A stretch of 64,000 nt of DNA. It comes from Gammaproteobacteria bacterium. Its GTDB lineage: Bacteria > Pseudomonadota > Gammaproteobacteria > Burkholderiales > Thiobacillaceae. The notes under the pieces are model-generated. The model had not been told where the DNA came from, ran no database searches, and was given only the letters and a program-made list of their open reading frames with translations. Below, one piece after another: positions 1 through 8,700 of the stretch. The translations under genes and the position numbers were made by a program. Numbering within the stretch: the first letter of the stretch is position 1; each line of letters opens with the position of its first letter. The stretch covers positions 186,001 through 250,000 of the forward strand of contig JAHJNN010000017.1 of NCBI GenBank assembly GCA_018820765.1, in the 5' to 3' direction.

Positions 1-1839
1 GATTTGAGCGAGGAGCTGGCAACCACGATCAAACCGGGCTTCGAGGCGATGGTCTTCAAGGCCTCGCGCGCGATTGAGGACATCTACGAGCTGACCTACA
101 TCCGCAAGGACGGCAGCCGCTTTCCGGCGGTCGTGTCGGTCACGGCCCTGCGCGACGATCAAAACACCATCATCGGCTACCTGCTGATCGGCACGGACAA
201 CACCGTGCGCAAACAGGTCGAAGCAGAGCAGGAGAAACTCGATCAGCTTCTGCGCGACCAGCAGTTCTACACCCGGTCCCTGATCGAATCCAGCATCGAC
301 GCGCTGATGACTACCGATCCGCTCGGCATCATTTCCGACGTCAATCAGCAGATGGTGGCGCTCACCGGTCACGCGCGCGACGAGCTGATCGGCACGCCGT
401 TCAAGAACTACTTTACCGATCCAGCGCGGGCCGAGGCAGCTATCAAGCTGGTGCTGAGCGAAAAAAAAGTCACCGACTACGAGCTTACTGCGCGCACCCA
501 GACCGGCGAGGAAACGGTGGTGTCCTACAACGCGGCCACCTTCTACGATCGCGATGGGAAGCTGCAGGGCGTGTTCGCCGCAGCGCGCGACATCACCGAA
601 CGCAAACGCCTGGACCAGGTGCTGCAGGATAAGAATTCCGAGCTGGAGAGCGCCAGGCTCGTGGCGGAAAAAGCCAACCTCGCCAAATCGGAGTTTCTTT
701 CCAGCATGAGCCATGAGCTGCGCACTCCGCTCAATGCCATCCTCGGCTTCGCCCAGTTGCTGGAGGCCGGTTCGCCGCCGCCAACGGCCGCCCAGATTGT
801 ACGGTTGCACCAGATTATCAAGGCAGGATGGTATCTGCTGGAACTGATTAACCAAATCCTCGATCTCGCGGTGATCGAGTCCGGCAAGCTGTCGCTGTCG
901 CGAGAACCGGTGTCGTTGATCGACGTCATGCGCGAATGTCAGGCCATGATCGAACCGCAGGCGCAACAACGCAACATCCACATCAACTTTCTCCCATTCG
1001 ACAACACGTGGTTTGCCCATGCCGATCGAACCCGGGTCAAGCAGGTCCTGATCAACCTGCTCACCAATGCGATCAAATACAACCGCGAGCATGGAACAGT
1101 CGAGGTGAAATGCACCGCGAGCACCTCGGAGCGCATACGCATCAGCATCAAAGACAGCGGTGCGGGATTGCCCCCGGAAAAACTGGCGCAGCTATTTCAG
1201 CCGTTCAATCGTCTAGGGCAAGAGGCCGGCACCGAGGAAGGGACGGGCATCGGCCTGGTGGTAACCAAGCAGCTGGTTGAACTGATGGGAGGCTCAATCG
1301 GGGTGGAAAGCACGGTCGGAGCGGGCAGCGAATTCTGGGTCGAATTGATCCAGGACGTTACGCCACAACTCGCCGCTGGAAATACCATGGCCGCTGAACT
1401 TGTTCCGCAAGCTCAGGGAAGCGCGGCGCTGCGCACCCTGCTCTATGTGGAGGACAATCCGGCCAACCTCATGCTGGTCAAGCAAATCATCGAGGGCCAT
1501 CCCCATATGCGCATGCTGAGTGCGGGCGATGGCAATCTCGGCATGGCGCTTGCGCGCGCCCATCTTCCGGATGTGATCCTGATGGACATCAATCTGCCTG
1601 GCATCAGCGGCTTTCAAGTGCTGAAAATCCTGCGTGAATATCCGGAAACGGCGCGCATCCCGGTGCTCGCCATCAGTGCCAATGCTATGCCACGCGATAT
1701 CGCGAAAGGCCTGAAGGCTGGATTTTTCCGCTATCTCACCAAACCGATAAAAGTCCACGAGTTCATGGAGGCGCTGGATCGGGCGCTGGAACTTGCGGAA
1801 ACAGGAGTAGACGGCGCGGTGATGCCAGGACCCTCGTGA
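1..1839 (+). CDS. Hybrid sensor histidine kinase (PAS-PAS-HisKA-HATPase-REC), 5' end missing
   Basis: The reading frame is open from the first base, so the N-terminus lies outside the window. Counting from the TTG at position 4, residues 1-75 are the end of a PAS/PAC domain and 90-205 a second PAS domain. The phosphoacceptor is His237 in SHELRTPLN. The ATPase domain has its N-box near residue 353 (LTNAIKY) and a GTGIGL glycine box near 414. A C-terminal receiver domain (about 481-597) has its phosphorylatable Asp528 in MDINLPG. No membrane segment is seen in the visible part. The protein should autophosphorylate and pass phosphate to its own receiver and possibly to the two response regulators downstream, the first of which overlaps its stop codon. 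The signal sensed is unknown. Confidence 0.93.
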   Translation, partial: DLSEELATTIKPGFEAMVFKASRAIEDIYELTYIRKDGSRFPAVVSVTALRDDQNTIIGYLLIGTDNTVRKQVEAEQEKLDQLLRDQQFYTRSLIESSIDALMTTDPLGIISDVNQQMVALTGHARDELIGTPFKNYFTDPARAEAAIKLVLSEKKVTDYELTARTQTGEETVVSYNAATFYDRDGKLQGVFAAARDITERKRLDQVLQDKNSELESARLVAEKANLAKSEFLSSMSHELRTPLNAILGFAQLLEAGSPPPTAAQIVRLHQIIKAGWYLLELINQILDLAVIESGKLSLSREPVSLIDVMRECQAMIEPQAQQRNIHINFLPFDNTWFAHADRTRVKQVLINLLTNAIKYNREHGTVEVKCTASTSERIRISIKDSGAGLPPEKLAQLFQPFNRLGQEAGTEEGTGIGLVVTKQLVELMGGSIGVESTVGAGSEFWVELIQDVTPQLAAGNTMAAELVPQAQGSAALRTLLYVEDNPANLMLVKQIIEGHPHMRMLSAGDGNLGMALARAHLPDVILMDINLPGISGFQVLKILREYPETARIPVLAISANAMPRDIAKGLKAGFFRYLTKPIKVHEFMEALDRALELAETGVDGAVMPGPS

Positions 1840-2795
1840 TGATTAATGCCGACGATATTCTTGACGCCAGCATTCTGCTCGTGGACGACCAGGAAGCCAA
1901 TGTGCAGCTACTGGAGCAAATGCTGCATGAAATCGGCTACCAGTGCATTACGTCGACGACGGATCCGCATACCGTCTGCGCGCTGCATCGCGAAAACCGG
2001 TATGACCTGATTCTGCTCGATCTGCAGATGCCCGGCATGGATGGCTTCCGGGTGATGGAAGGCCTGAAGGAAATCGAAACCGATGGCTATCTTCCCGTAC
2101 TGGCGATCACGGCCCAGCCGGACCACAAGCTGCGGGCACTGACTTCCGGCGCGAAGGATTTCATCGCTAAACCATTTGAGCTAATGGAAGCCAAGGTGCG
2201 CATTCACAACATGCTGGAAGTTCGGTTGTTGTACAAGCAACTCGAACATTACAGCCATGCACTGGAATCCTTGGCGCTGCATGACACGCTGACCGGGCTG
2301 CCGAATAGACGGCTTTTGTTCGACAGACTTGCCTTGTCCATCGCCCATGCGCGCAGGAATAGATGCACGATGGCGGTGATGTATCTGGATTTGGACGGAT
2401 TCAAGCAGGTCAACGACACCCTGGGCCACGATGCGGGCGACACGCTGCTGAGGATGGTCGCCGATCGCCTGGTGGCCGCGGTGCGTCAAGAGGATACGGT
2501 GGCGCGCATGGGCGGCGACGAGTTCGTGATCGCGTTGTGGGAATTAAGTCATGCCGACGATGTGGTCAAGCTGGTGTCAAAAGTGATACGGACCGTGTCA
2601 CAACCCTATAGCATTCAGGGCCGCGTCGTGCGCATAACCGCAAGCGTCGGTGTCGGTATTTATCCCACCCATGGCGAGGAAGTTGAGACGCTGATGAAGA
2701 GCGCTGATCTGGCCTTGTATGAGGCCAAGTGCACCGGCAAGAACGACTATCGCATCGCCGCACACCGCCCCGTGGCGATGGCGGGTGTGACGTAG
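1836..2795 (+). CDS. Response regulator with diguanylate cyclase output (REC-GGDEF)
   Basis: A 319-residue cytoplasmic protein. The N-terminal receiver domain (about 12-130) has acidic residues in LLVDDQE and the phosphorylation site Asp62 in LLDLQMPG. The C-terminal GGDEF domain (about 145-305) has an intact GGDEF signature at 226-230, so it is expected to make cyclic di-GMP from GTP. The ATG overlaps the stop codon of the upstream kinase, which suggests translational coupling and that the kinase is its partner (inference). Its receiver is strikingly similar to that of the next gene, including the stretches NVQLLEQ and LQMPGMDGF. Confidence 0.95.
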   Translation: MMINADDILDASILLVDDQEANVQLLEQMLHEIGYQCITSTTDPHTVCALHRENRYDLILLDLQMPGMDGFRVMEGLKEIETDGYLPVLAITAQPDHKLRALTSGAKDFIAKPFELMEAKVRIHNMLEVRLLYKQLEHYSHALESLALHDTLTGLPNRRLLFDRLALSIAHARRNRCTMAVMYLDLDGFKQVNDTLGHDAGDTLLRMVADRLVAAVRQEDTVARMGGDEFVIALWELSHADDVVKLVSKVIRTVSQPYSIQGRVVRITASVGVGIYPTHGEEVETLMKSADLALYEAKCTGKNDYRIAAHRPVAMAGVT

Positions 2796-2845
2796 TCAGT
2801 CCTATAGGATCGAGTCTGAGTGCAAATGAATGAAAGCGAATTTTA

Positions 2846-3709
2846 ATGGTAAGTAGCGCCGATATTCTTAATGCAAAAATTTTGATCGTGGACGATCAGG
2901 AATCCAATGTGCAGCTGCTGGAGCAATTGCTGCGTGAAGCCGGCTACACCTGCGTTGCCTCGACGATGAATCCGTACGAGGTCTGCGCGCTGTATCGAAA
3001 GAACCGCTACGACCTGATCCTGCTCGACCTGCAGATGCCCGGCATGGATGGATTCCAGGTGATGGAAGGTCTCAAGGAAAACGATGCGGACGACTATCTC
3101 CCGATCCTCGTGATCACCGCCCAACCGGGTCACAAGCTGCGCGCGTTGCAAGCCGGCGCAAAGGATTTCATCAGCAAGCCATTCGATCTGGTCGAAGTCA
3201 AGACGCGCATCCACAATCTGCTGGAAGTGCGGCTGCTGTACAAGAAGCTCGAGAATTACAGCAAGGTGCTGGAACAGACGGTGCAGGAACGGACCGCCGA
3301 ATTGCGCGAAAGCGAAGCCCGTTATCGCAGCCTGACCGAGCTGGCCTCCGACTGGTACTGGGAGCAGGACGAGAACATGAACTTCACCAAGGTCTCCGGC
3401 CCGGTCCTGGAGATGCTCGGAATCCGGGTCGATGCCCTGGCGGGGGAAACCGGCGCCGATCAGGCCGCAGGCTGGAATGAAGCGGAGCGGGAAATCCTGC
3501 AGGCCGCCATTGCCGGCCGCCAGCCTTTCCTGGATCTGGTTTACAGCCGCGTCAATGCCGATGGTTCGAAACAACAGTTTCGGGTCAGCGGCGAGCCGAT
3601 GTTTACCCAGTCCTGCCGTTTCATCGGTTATCGGGGTATCGGAGTGGAAATCACCTCAAAGAATATTGAACGCAACGGTGCCACGATCAGCGATGCCCGC
3701 CCTCGATAG
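2846..3709 (+). CDS. Response regulator with PAS output (REC-PAS)
   Basis: A 287-residue protein. A receiver domain (about 8-125) carries phosphoacceptor Asp61 in LLDLQMPG. A short coiled linker (ERTAELRESEARYR) leads to a PAS domain (about 150-265) beginning SLTELASDWYWEQDE. There is no DNA-binding, GGDEF or kinase domain, so it probably works by protein contact, as a phospho-regulated adaptor or sensor. The receiver is near-identical in layout to that of the preceding REC-GGDEF protein, which suggests tandem duplication followed by replacement of the output domain. Its 3' end overlaps the start of the Crp-like gene by 17 bases. Confidence 0.88.
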   Translation: MVSSADILNAKILIVDDQESNVQLLEQLLREAGYTCVASTMNPYEVCALYRKNRYDLILLDLQMPGMDGFQVMEGLKENDADDYLPILVITAQPGHKLRALQAGAKDFISKPFDLVEVKTRIHNLLEVRLLYKKLENYSKVLEQTVQERTAELRESEARYRSLTELASDWYWEQDENMNFTKVSGPVLEMLGIRVDALAGETGADQAAGWNEAEREILQAAIAGRQPFLDLVYSRVNADGSKQQFRVSGEPMFTQSCRFIGYRGIGVEITSKNIERNGATISDARPR

Positions 3710-4424
3710 CCCAAGCCAGAACCATCTTCTCGCTGCCCTGCCCACGCCGGAATTCGAGACCCTGGCGGCGCATCTGGAACGGGTCCGGCTGCCGCTCGGT
3801 GAAATGCTCTATGAACCCGGCGGCCAGTTGAAGCATGCCTATTTCCCCACCACCGCCATCGTATCGTTGCACTACATCATGGAGTCGGGCGCCTCGTCCG
3901 AATCCGCGGGTGTGGGGAACGAGGGTGTCGTCGGCATTTCCTTGTTCATGGGCGGCGACACCACGTCCAGCTCGGCCGTGGTGCAGACCGCAGGCCACGC
4001 TTATCGGCTGGAAAGCCGCACGCTGTTGGAGGAATTCAACCGCGGCGGTTTGCTGCAGCGTTTGCTGCTGCGCTACACCCAGGCGCTGATGACCCAGATG
4101 TCCCAGACCGCGGCATGCAATCGGCACCACTCGGTGGAACAGCAATTGTGCCGCTGGCTCTTGCTGACACTGGATCGATTGCCTTCGAACGAGTTGGTCA
4201 TGACGCAGGAATTGATTGCCAACATGCTCGGGGTACGCCGCGAAGGCATCACCGAGGCTGCAGGGAAGCTGCAGCATGCGGGGGTGATCAGTTACCGCCG
4301 CGGCCACATCGCGGTGCTGGACCGGGCCGGACTGGAGGCCCGCGTGTGCGAGTGCTACGCCGTGGTGAAGACAGAATTGAACCGCCTGCTGTGCGACGTG
4401 AGGCACCGCCAGGTCGCGAGCTGA
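3693..4424 (+). CDS. Crp/Fnr-family transcriptional regulator
   Basis: A 243-residue protein in two parts: an N-terminal beta-roll like the cNMP-binding fold (about 20-130, with LPLGEMLYEPGGQ and AYFPTTAIVSL) and a C-terminal winged helix (about 150-220, with MTQELIANMLGVRREGITEA as the recognition region). The typical cAMP-binding motif of true Crp and the Fnr cysteine cluster are not evident, so the effector is unknown. The frame stays open far upstream, but the ATG at 3693 begins where family similarity begins. It overlaps the preceding REC-PAS gene. As the only DNA-binding protein of this operon, it is a candidate output of the phosphorelay and of the shared promoter motif found at 4471 and elsewhere (inference). 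Confidence 0.9.
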   Translation: MPALDSPSQNHLLAALPTPEFETLAAHLERVRLPLGEMLYEPGGQLKHAYFPTTAIVSLHYIMESGASSESAGVGNEGVVGISLFMGGDTTSSSAVVQTAGHAYRLESRTLLEEFNRGGLLQRLLLRYTQALMTQMSQTAACNRHHSVEQQLCRWLLLTLDRLPSNELVMTQELIANMLGVRREGITEAAGKLQHAGVISYRRGHIAVLDRAGLEARVCECYAVVKTELNRLLCDVRHRQVAS

Positions 4425-4470
4425 CAAGGCGGCCGGAAGTTGTTTCCGGTACACGACCCGGCCGGGTCTA

Positions 4471-4513
4471 TGTGCGTTAGCAGACAGACAGCGAAAGCGG
4501 CCCCCCCTAAGCT
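4471..4513 (+). promoter_or_regulatory. Promoter-like motif, copy A
   Basis: TGTGCG at 4471-4476 and ACAGAC at 4484-4489 are separated by 7 bases. Then 17 bases (4490-4506) lead to CTAAGCT at 4507-4513, which resembles a -10 region. The same arrangement recurs at 20556 and 24785, and related copies lie at 14345 and 24152, each before a small stress-type gene or operon. This copy is 190 bases upstream of the glycine-zipper lipoprotein gene. The binding protein is unknown. Confidence 0.55.
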
Positions 4514-4661
4514 TGAATTGTCGGAGCCAGCTACGTGCAACGCCCGCACCGTGGCAATGCGCGTCGCCTGAAGATTAACAGCGCGTCTGGCGAAGAAAAG
4601 TGCTTGCCCGGCAAGGGTCGCCGATGCATCACTCCCAAGTCCGTCCCCTCAAAGGAATCCC

Positions 4662-4877
4662 ATGAAAACGAACCATACATTCACGCTCGGTGCCGTTGCC
4701 GCAACCATGCTGCTCGGTCTGGGCGGGTGTGCCGGCATGTCGGCGCAAGACAAGAGCACCGCCATCGGCGCGGGGGTTGGTGCCGTCGGCGGCGCCGTCC
4801 TGACGGGCGGCAGCGCGGTCGGAACCGTGGGCGGCGCGGCCGTCGGCGGCGTCATCGGCCACGAAGTCGGCAAGTAA
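4662..4877 (+). CDS. Small glycine-zipper lipoprotein
   Basis: A 71-residue protein with a lipoprotein signal peptide ending in the lipobox LGGC (Cys at about 23). The mature part is rich in glycine and alanine with GxxxG repeats (AIGAGVGAVGGAVLTGG, VGGAAVGGVIG), the pattern of OsmB/SlyB-like glycine-zipper proteins that sit in the outer membrane and respond to envelope or osmotic stress. AAAGGA lies a suitable distance before the ATG. It is alone in its transcription unit, under promoter-like motif copy A. The exact function of this family is not established. Confidence 0.85.
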   Translation: MKTNHTFTLGAVAATMLLGLGGCAGMSAQDKSTAIGAGVGAVGGAVLTGGSAVGTVGGAAVGGVIGHEVGK

Positions 4878-5098
4878 TGCCCGGCACGCGACGCCCGGCC
4901 CATCCGGCCGGTGCATCGCGCTCGCGCAGCCGGACAAGAGCGGCAGCAGAAAACTTCTATGCTGAAGGAGGGAAAGGCAGCGCCTTGGTCATGTGTGCGT
5001 TGCGTATTGCACTTCCCGGCTGACACAAGCGGAAGGCCTGGGTTTATCGTCAGATTGCCGGCTCCGCAGCACAGACACCATTTTCGGGAGATCCAAAC

Positions 5099-5245
5099 AT
5101 GCTACAAACCATTGCAATTATTCTGATCATCCTCTGGCTGCTTGGCCTGGTCTCCTCGTACACCATGGGCGGGTTCATTCACATCCTTCTGGTCATCGCG
5201 GTCGTGGTGATTCTGTTGCGCATCTTCCAGGGCCGGCGCCTGTAA
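5099..5245 (+). CDS. lmo0937-family small membrane protein
   Basis: A 48-residue protein that is almost entirely two hydrophobic helices: residues 3-20, then a turn SSYTMGGFIH, then 27-42, ending in the basic tail RIFQGRRL. This is the pattern of the lmo0937 family of tiny inner-membrane proteins, common in stress-responsive loci of proteobacteria. GGGAGA precedes the ATG. A degenerate half of the shared motif (TGTGCG, about 4991) lies roughly 100 bases upstream. The biochemical role is unknown. Confidence 0.8.
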   Translation: MLQTIAIILIILWLLGLVSSYTMGGFIHILLVIAVVVILLRIFQGRRL

Positions 5246-5370
5246 CAAGCGTGGAATCGTTCTATGTTTAAAAGCGTGGTTCTCAAGCGACGATGGTTCA
5301 TGGTTGCGGTTATCGGCTTTCCGCGTCGCCCATGATGTGAATCAAGTGTGTCCCTACCGGAGAAGATGAA

Positions 5371-5583
5371 ATGAACGCAATCAAAATGATGGGCATCGTG
5401 CTGATCGTGGCGGGTGGCCTGGGGTTGCTGTATGGTGGTTTCACCTACACGAAGGACACGCATGAGGCCAAGGTGGGGCCGATCGAGCTATCGATCAAGG
5501 ACAAGGAGACCGTGAATGTTCCCATCTGGGCCGGCGTGGGTGCGATTGCGGCGGGTGTGATCCTGCTGTTTGTGCGCAAGTAA
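5371..5583 (+). CDS. Small two-helix membrane protein, function unknown
   Basis: A 70-residue protein with a hydrophobic helix at 5-23 (MMGIVLIVAGGLGLLYGG), a polar loop (about 24-49) and a second helix at 51-68 (IWAGVGAIAAGVILLFV). It resembles DUF3185-like proteins that often sit beside lmo0937-family genes. It follows the lmo0937 gene by 125 bases and precedes the glucan synthase. GGAGAAG lies just before the ATG. No catalytic residues are evident. Confidence 0.75.
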   Translation: MNAIKMMGIVLIVAGGLGLLYGGFTYTKDTHEAKVGPIELSIKDKETVNVPIWAGVGAIAAGVILLFVRK

Positions 5584-5743
5584 TCGCCCTTTCCACCCGG
5601 TTTTCCATCGGACCCCATCCCCGTCCAGACAACCCAGGCAAACCGCGATCGAATCAACAGGCAATTCGTGCCCGGTGTTTTTGCCGGGCATAACTCATTG
5701 GACCCACCGCGTTGACCACCCCATTTAGAGCAAGGAGAAGGTC

Positions 5744-8700
5744 ATCGTCATCAAAGCGCTCGGACTGATTTCACGCACGCGGAACGCGCTGCATCACGAC
5801 CGCGACACTGAGCTGCTGCGCTCAGAGCTGTTCAGCATCGAGCAGCTGAAGCGTCACGCGGCGACGCTGGCGGGGCAGCATCGAATCGACCTGCGCCCGG
5901 GGCCGGACAGGTTGCTGCTGCGGCTGGCGGACAATGCACGCGTTCTGCTGACGACCTACGACGTCGTCACCGCCGCTGCGACGCCGGGACAACGCATCGT
6001 TCCGGCAGAGGCCTGGCTGCTCGACAACTTCTACCTGATCGAGCAGCAGATCGGTCTAGCGCGCCGGCATCTGCCGCGCGGATACAGCCGGCAGTTGCCG
6101 CGGCTGGCCGACGGCCCGTCGGCCGGTTTCCCCCGCATCTACGACCTGGCGCTGGAGCTGATTTCGCACATGGACGGCCGTGTCGACAGCGACAATGCCA
6201 CCCAGTTCATCGCTGCCTACCAGGCTGCCGAACCCTTGAAGCTGGGCGAATTGTGGGCCTTCCCGATCATGCTGCAGCTGGCGTTGCTGGAAAACCTGCG
6301 CCGCGTCGGGGTGCGCATCGCCCGCCGGCGCGAGGAGCGCGATGCGGCCATCACCTGGGCCGACCGCATGCTCGCGGCGGCCGAAAGCGACCCCAAGCAA
6401 CTGATCCAACTGCTGGCCGAGTTTGCCTACGCCGATGTGCCGCTGACCGCGCCGTTTGTGGAGGAATTTTATGCAAGGCTCCAGTCCCAGGGGCCTGCCA
6501 TGGCGTTCGTTCAAACCTGGGTCGAGCAAAAACTGTTCGAACAGGGGGTGACCGCAACCGAGCTGTCGGAGGCGGCGGGCCGAATGGCCGCGGCCACACA
6601 GATCTCCATCGCCAACAGCATCGGCAGCCTGCGCTTCATCGGCGCCATGGACTGGAAGCAGTACGTCGAGTCGCTCAGCGTCGTCGAACAGACCCTGCGC
6701 GAAGATCCGATGGAAAGTTACGCCAGCCAGGATTTCGCCACCCGCGACCGTTACCGGCACGTCATCGAGGACGTGGCGCGGCGCAGCACGTGTGGCGAAA
6801 TGGCGGTGGCACGCGAAGCCATTGCACTCGCGCAGGCGGCCGCCGCGCAGCACGGCCTGCACGACCGCCGCGCACATGTCGGCCATTACCTGATCGATCA
6901 GGGGCGGCCACACCTGGAGCGTGCGGTCGGCTGCCGGCTATCGCTTAAAACACAGGTCATCCGGGCGAGCCGGCATCTCCGGCTGTCGCTTTATCTCGGC
7001 CCCATCCTGGCGCTTACCGCATTGACGATGGCGGTCGTGCTGTCCGCTTTCGGCGGCTTCGATCCGGGCGACGGGCGGGTCTGGTTTTTTGCGCTGCCGC
7101 TCGCCATCGGCGCTTCGGCGCTGGCCGTCCCGCTGGTGAATCTGCTGGTCACGCTCGCCCTGCCGCCGCGCGCCTTGCCGCGACTGGATTTTTCCAGGGG
7201 GATTCCCGACGGCCATCGCACCATAGTGATCGTCCCCACGCTGCTGGCCAGTCCGCAGGACGTCGATGACCTGCTGGAAGCCATGGAGATCCGCTATCTC
7301 GGCAATCGCGATCCCAATCTGTTCTTTGCGCTGCTGACAGATTTTCGCGATGCGGCCGAGCAAACGCTGCCGGAGGACGCCGCCCTGCTCGCCTATGCAT
7401 GCACCGCGGTCGAAGCGCTCAACGAGACCTACCGCGAGGACCGTCCGTGCATCTTCTATCTGTTCCACCGGCCGCGGCTGTGGAATCCCATCGAGCGGCT
7501 GTGGATGGGGTACGAGCGCAAGCGCGGCAAACTGGAGCAGTTCAACGCCTGGCTCAGGGGCGGGGCGCAGACGGCCTTCCCGGACATCGTCGGCGATCAG
7601 ACCCTCCTCGGATCGATCCAGTACGTCATCACCCTGGATACCGACACGCAGTTGCCGCGCGACGCGGCACGCACCCTGGTCGGCAACCTCGCCCATCCGC
7701 TCAACCGGCCGGTCTACGATGCCGCCAAGGGCCGCATCGTCGAAGGCTACGCGATCCTGCAGCCGCGCGCCTCGATCAGCCTGATCAGCGCCGGACAGTC
7801 GCACTTTACCCGCCTGTTCGCGGGCGATTCGGGGCTCGACCCCTACACGCGCGAAGTCTCGGACGTCTATCAGGATGTGTTCGGGGAAGGTTCCTTCATC
7901 GGCAAGGGCATCTACGACGTGGATGCGTTTCGCCAGGCCGTCGACGGACGCTTTCCGGAAAATCTCATCCTCAGCCACGACCTGCTGGAAAGCGGCTATG
8001 CGCGCTCGGCGCTGGTGACCGATGTCGACCTCATCGAGGAACATCCGGCCAGCTATGCCAGCGAGGCCAGCCGGCGCCACCGCTGGATACGCGGCGACTG
8101 GCAGCTGGCCGGCTGGCTGCTGCCGCGCGTGCCGGGACCGTCAAATGGTGCGAAAGCGAAGCGGCAGGCGAACCCGCTTTCGGCGCTGTCGCGGTGGAAG
8201 CTTCTCGACAACCTGCGGCGCAGCCTGGTCGCGCCGGCACTGCTTGCCCTGCTGGCCGGGGGATGGCTGTTGGGCCCGGGACCCGCGTGGCTGTGGACCC
8301 TGCTGGTCGTGGCGGCGGTATTCCTGCCCACCCTGCTGTCCACCGTGATCGAACTCATCCGCAAGCCGGAGGAACGCGATTGGCTGGTGCATCTGAGCCT
8401 GACCGGCAAATCCGCGGGGCGCCCGTTCGCGCTCGCCTTGCTGGCCCTGGCCTTTTTGCCCTACGACGCGCTGATCTGCCTGGATGCGATCCTGCGCTCG
8501 GGGGTGCGCATGCTGTTCACGCGGCGCGGCTTGCTGCTGTGGCACCTGCCCGCCTATGCACGCCGCAACGCACGCCGCTCGCTGGCCGATTTTTTCCGCG
8601 AAATGTGGATCGCGCCTGCGCTCACGGTGGCACTCGGCCTGGCGCTGGCAGCGGAAGGGGCGGCGTGGTTCTTCGCTGCGCCCATCCTGGTACTGTGGCT

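Noticed and set aside
4985..5010. Sixth copy of the shared motif before the lmo0937 gene
   Set aside because: Only the first half (TGTGCG) matches. The second half is TTGCAC and no CTA element follows at the right distance, so I did not count it.
5669..5690. Hairpin TGCCCGG/CCGGGCA with a T-rich loop after the small membrane protein gene
   Set aside because: No T-run follows the stem, so I could not support a terminator call.
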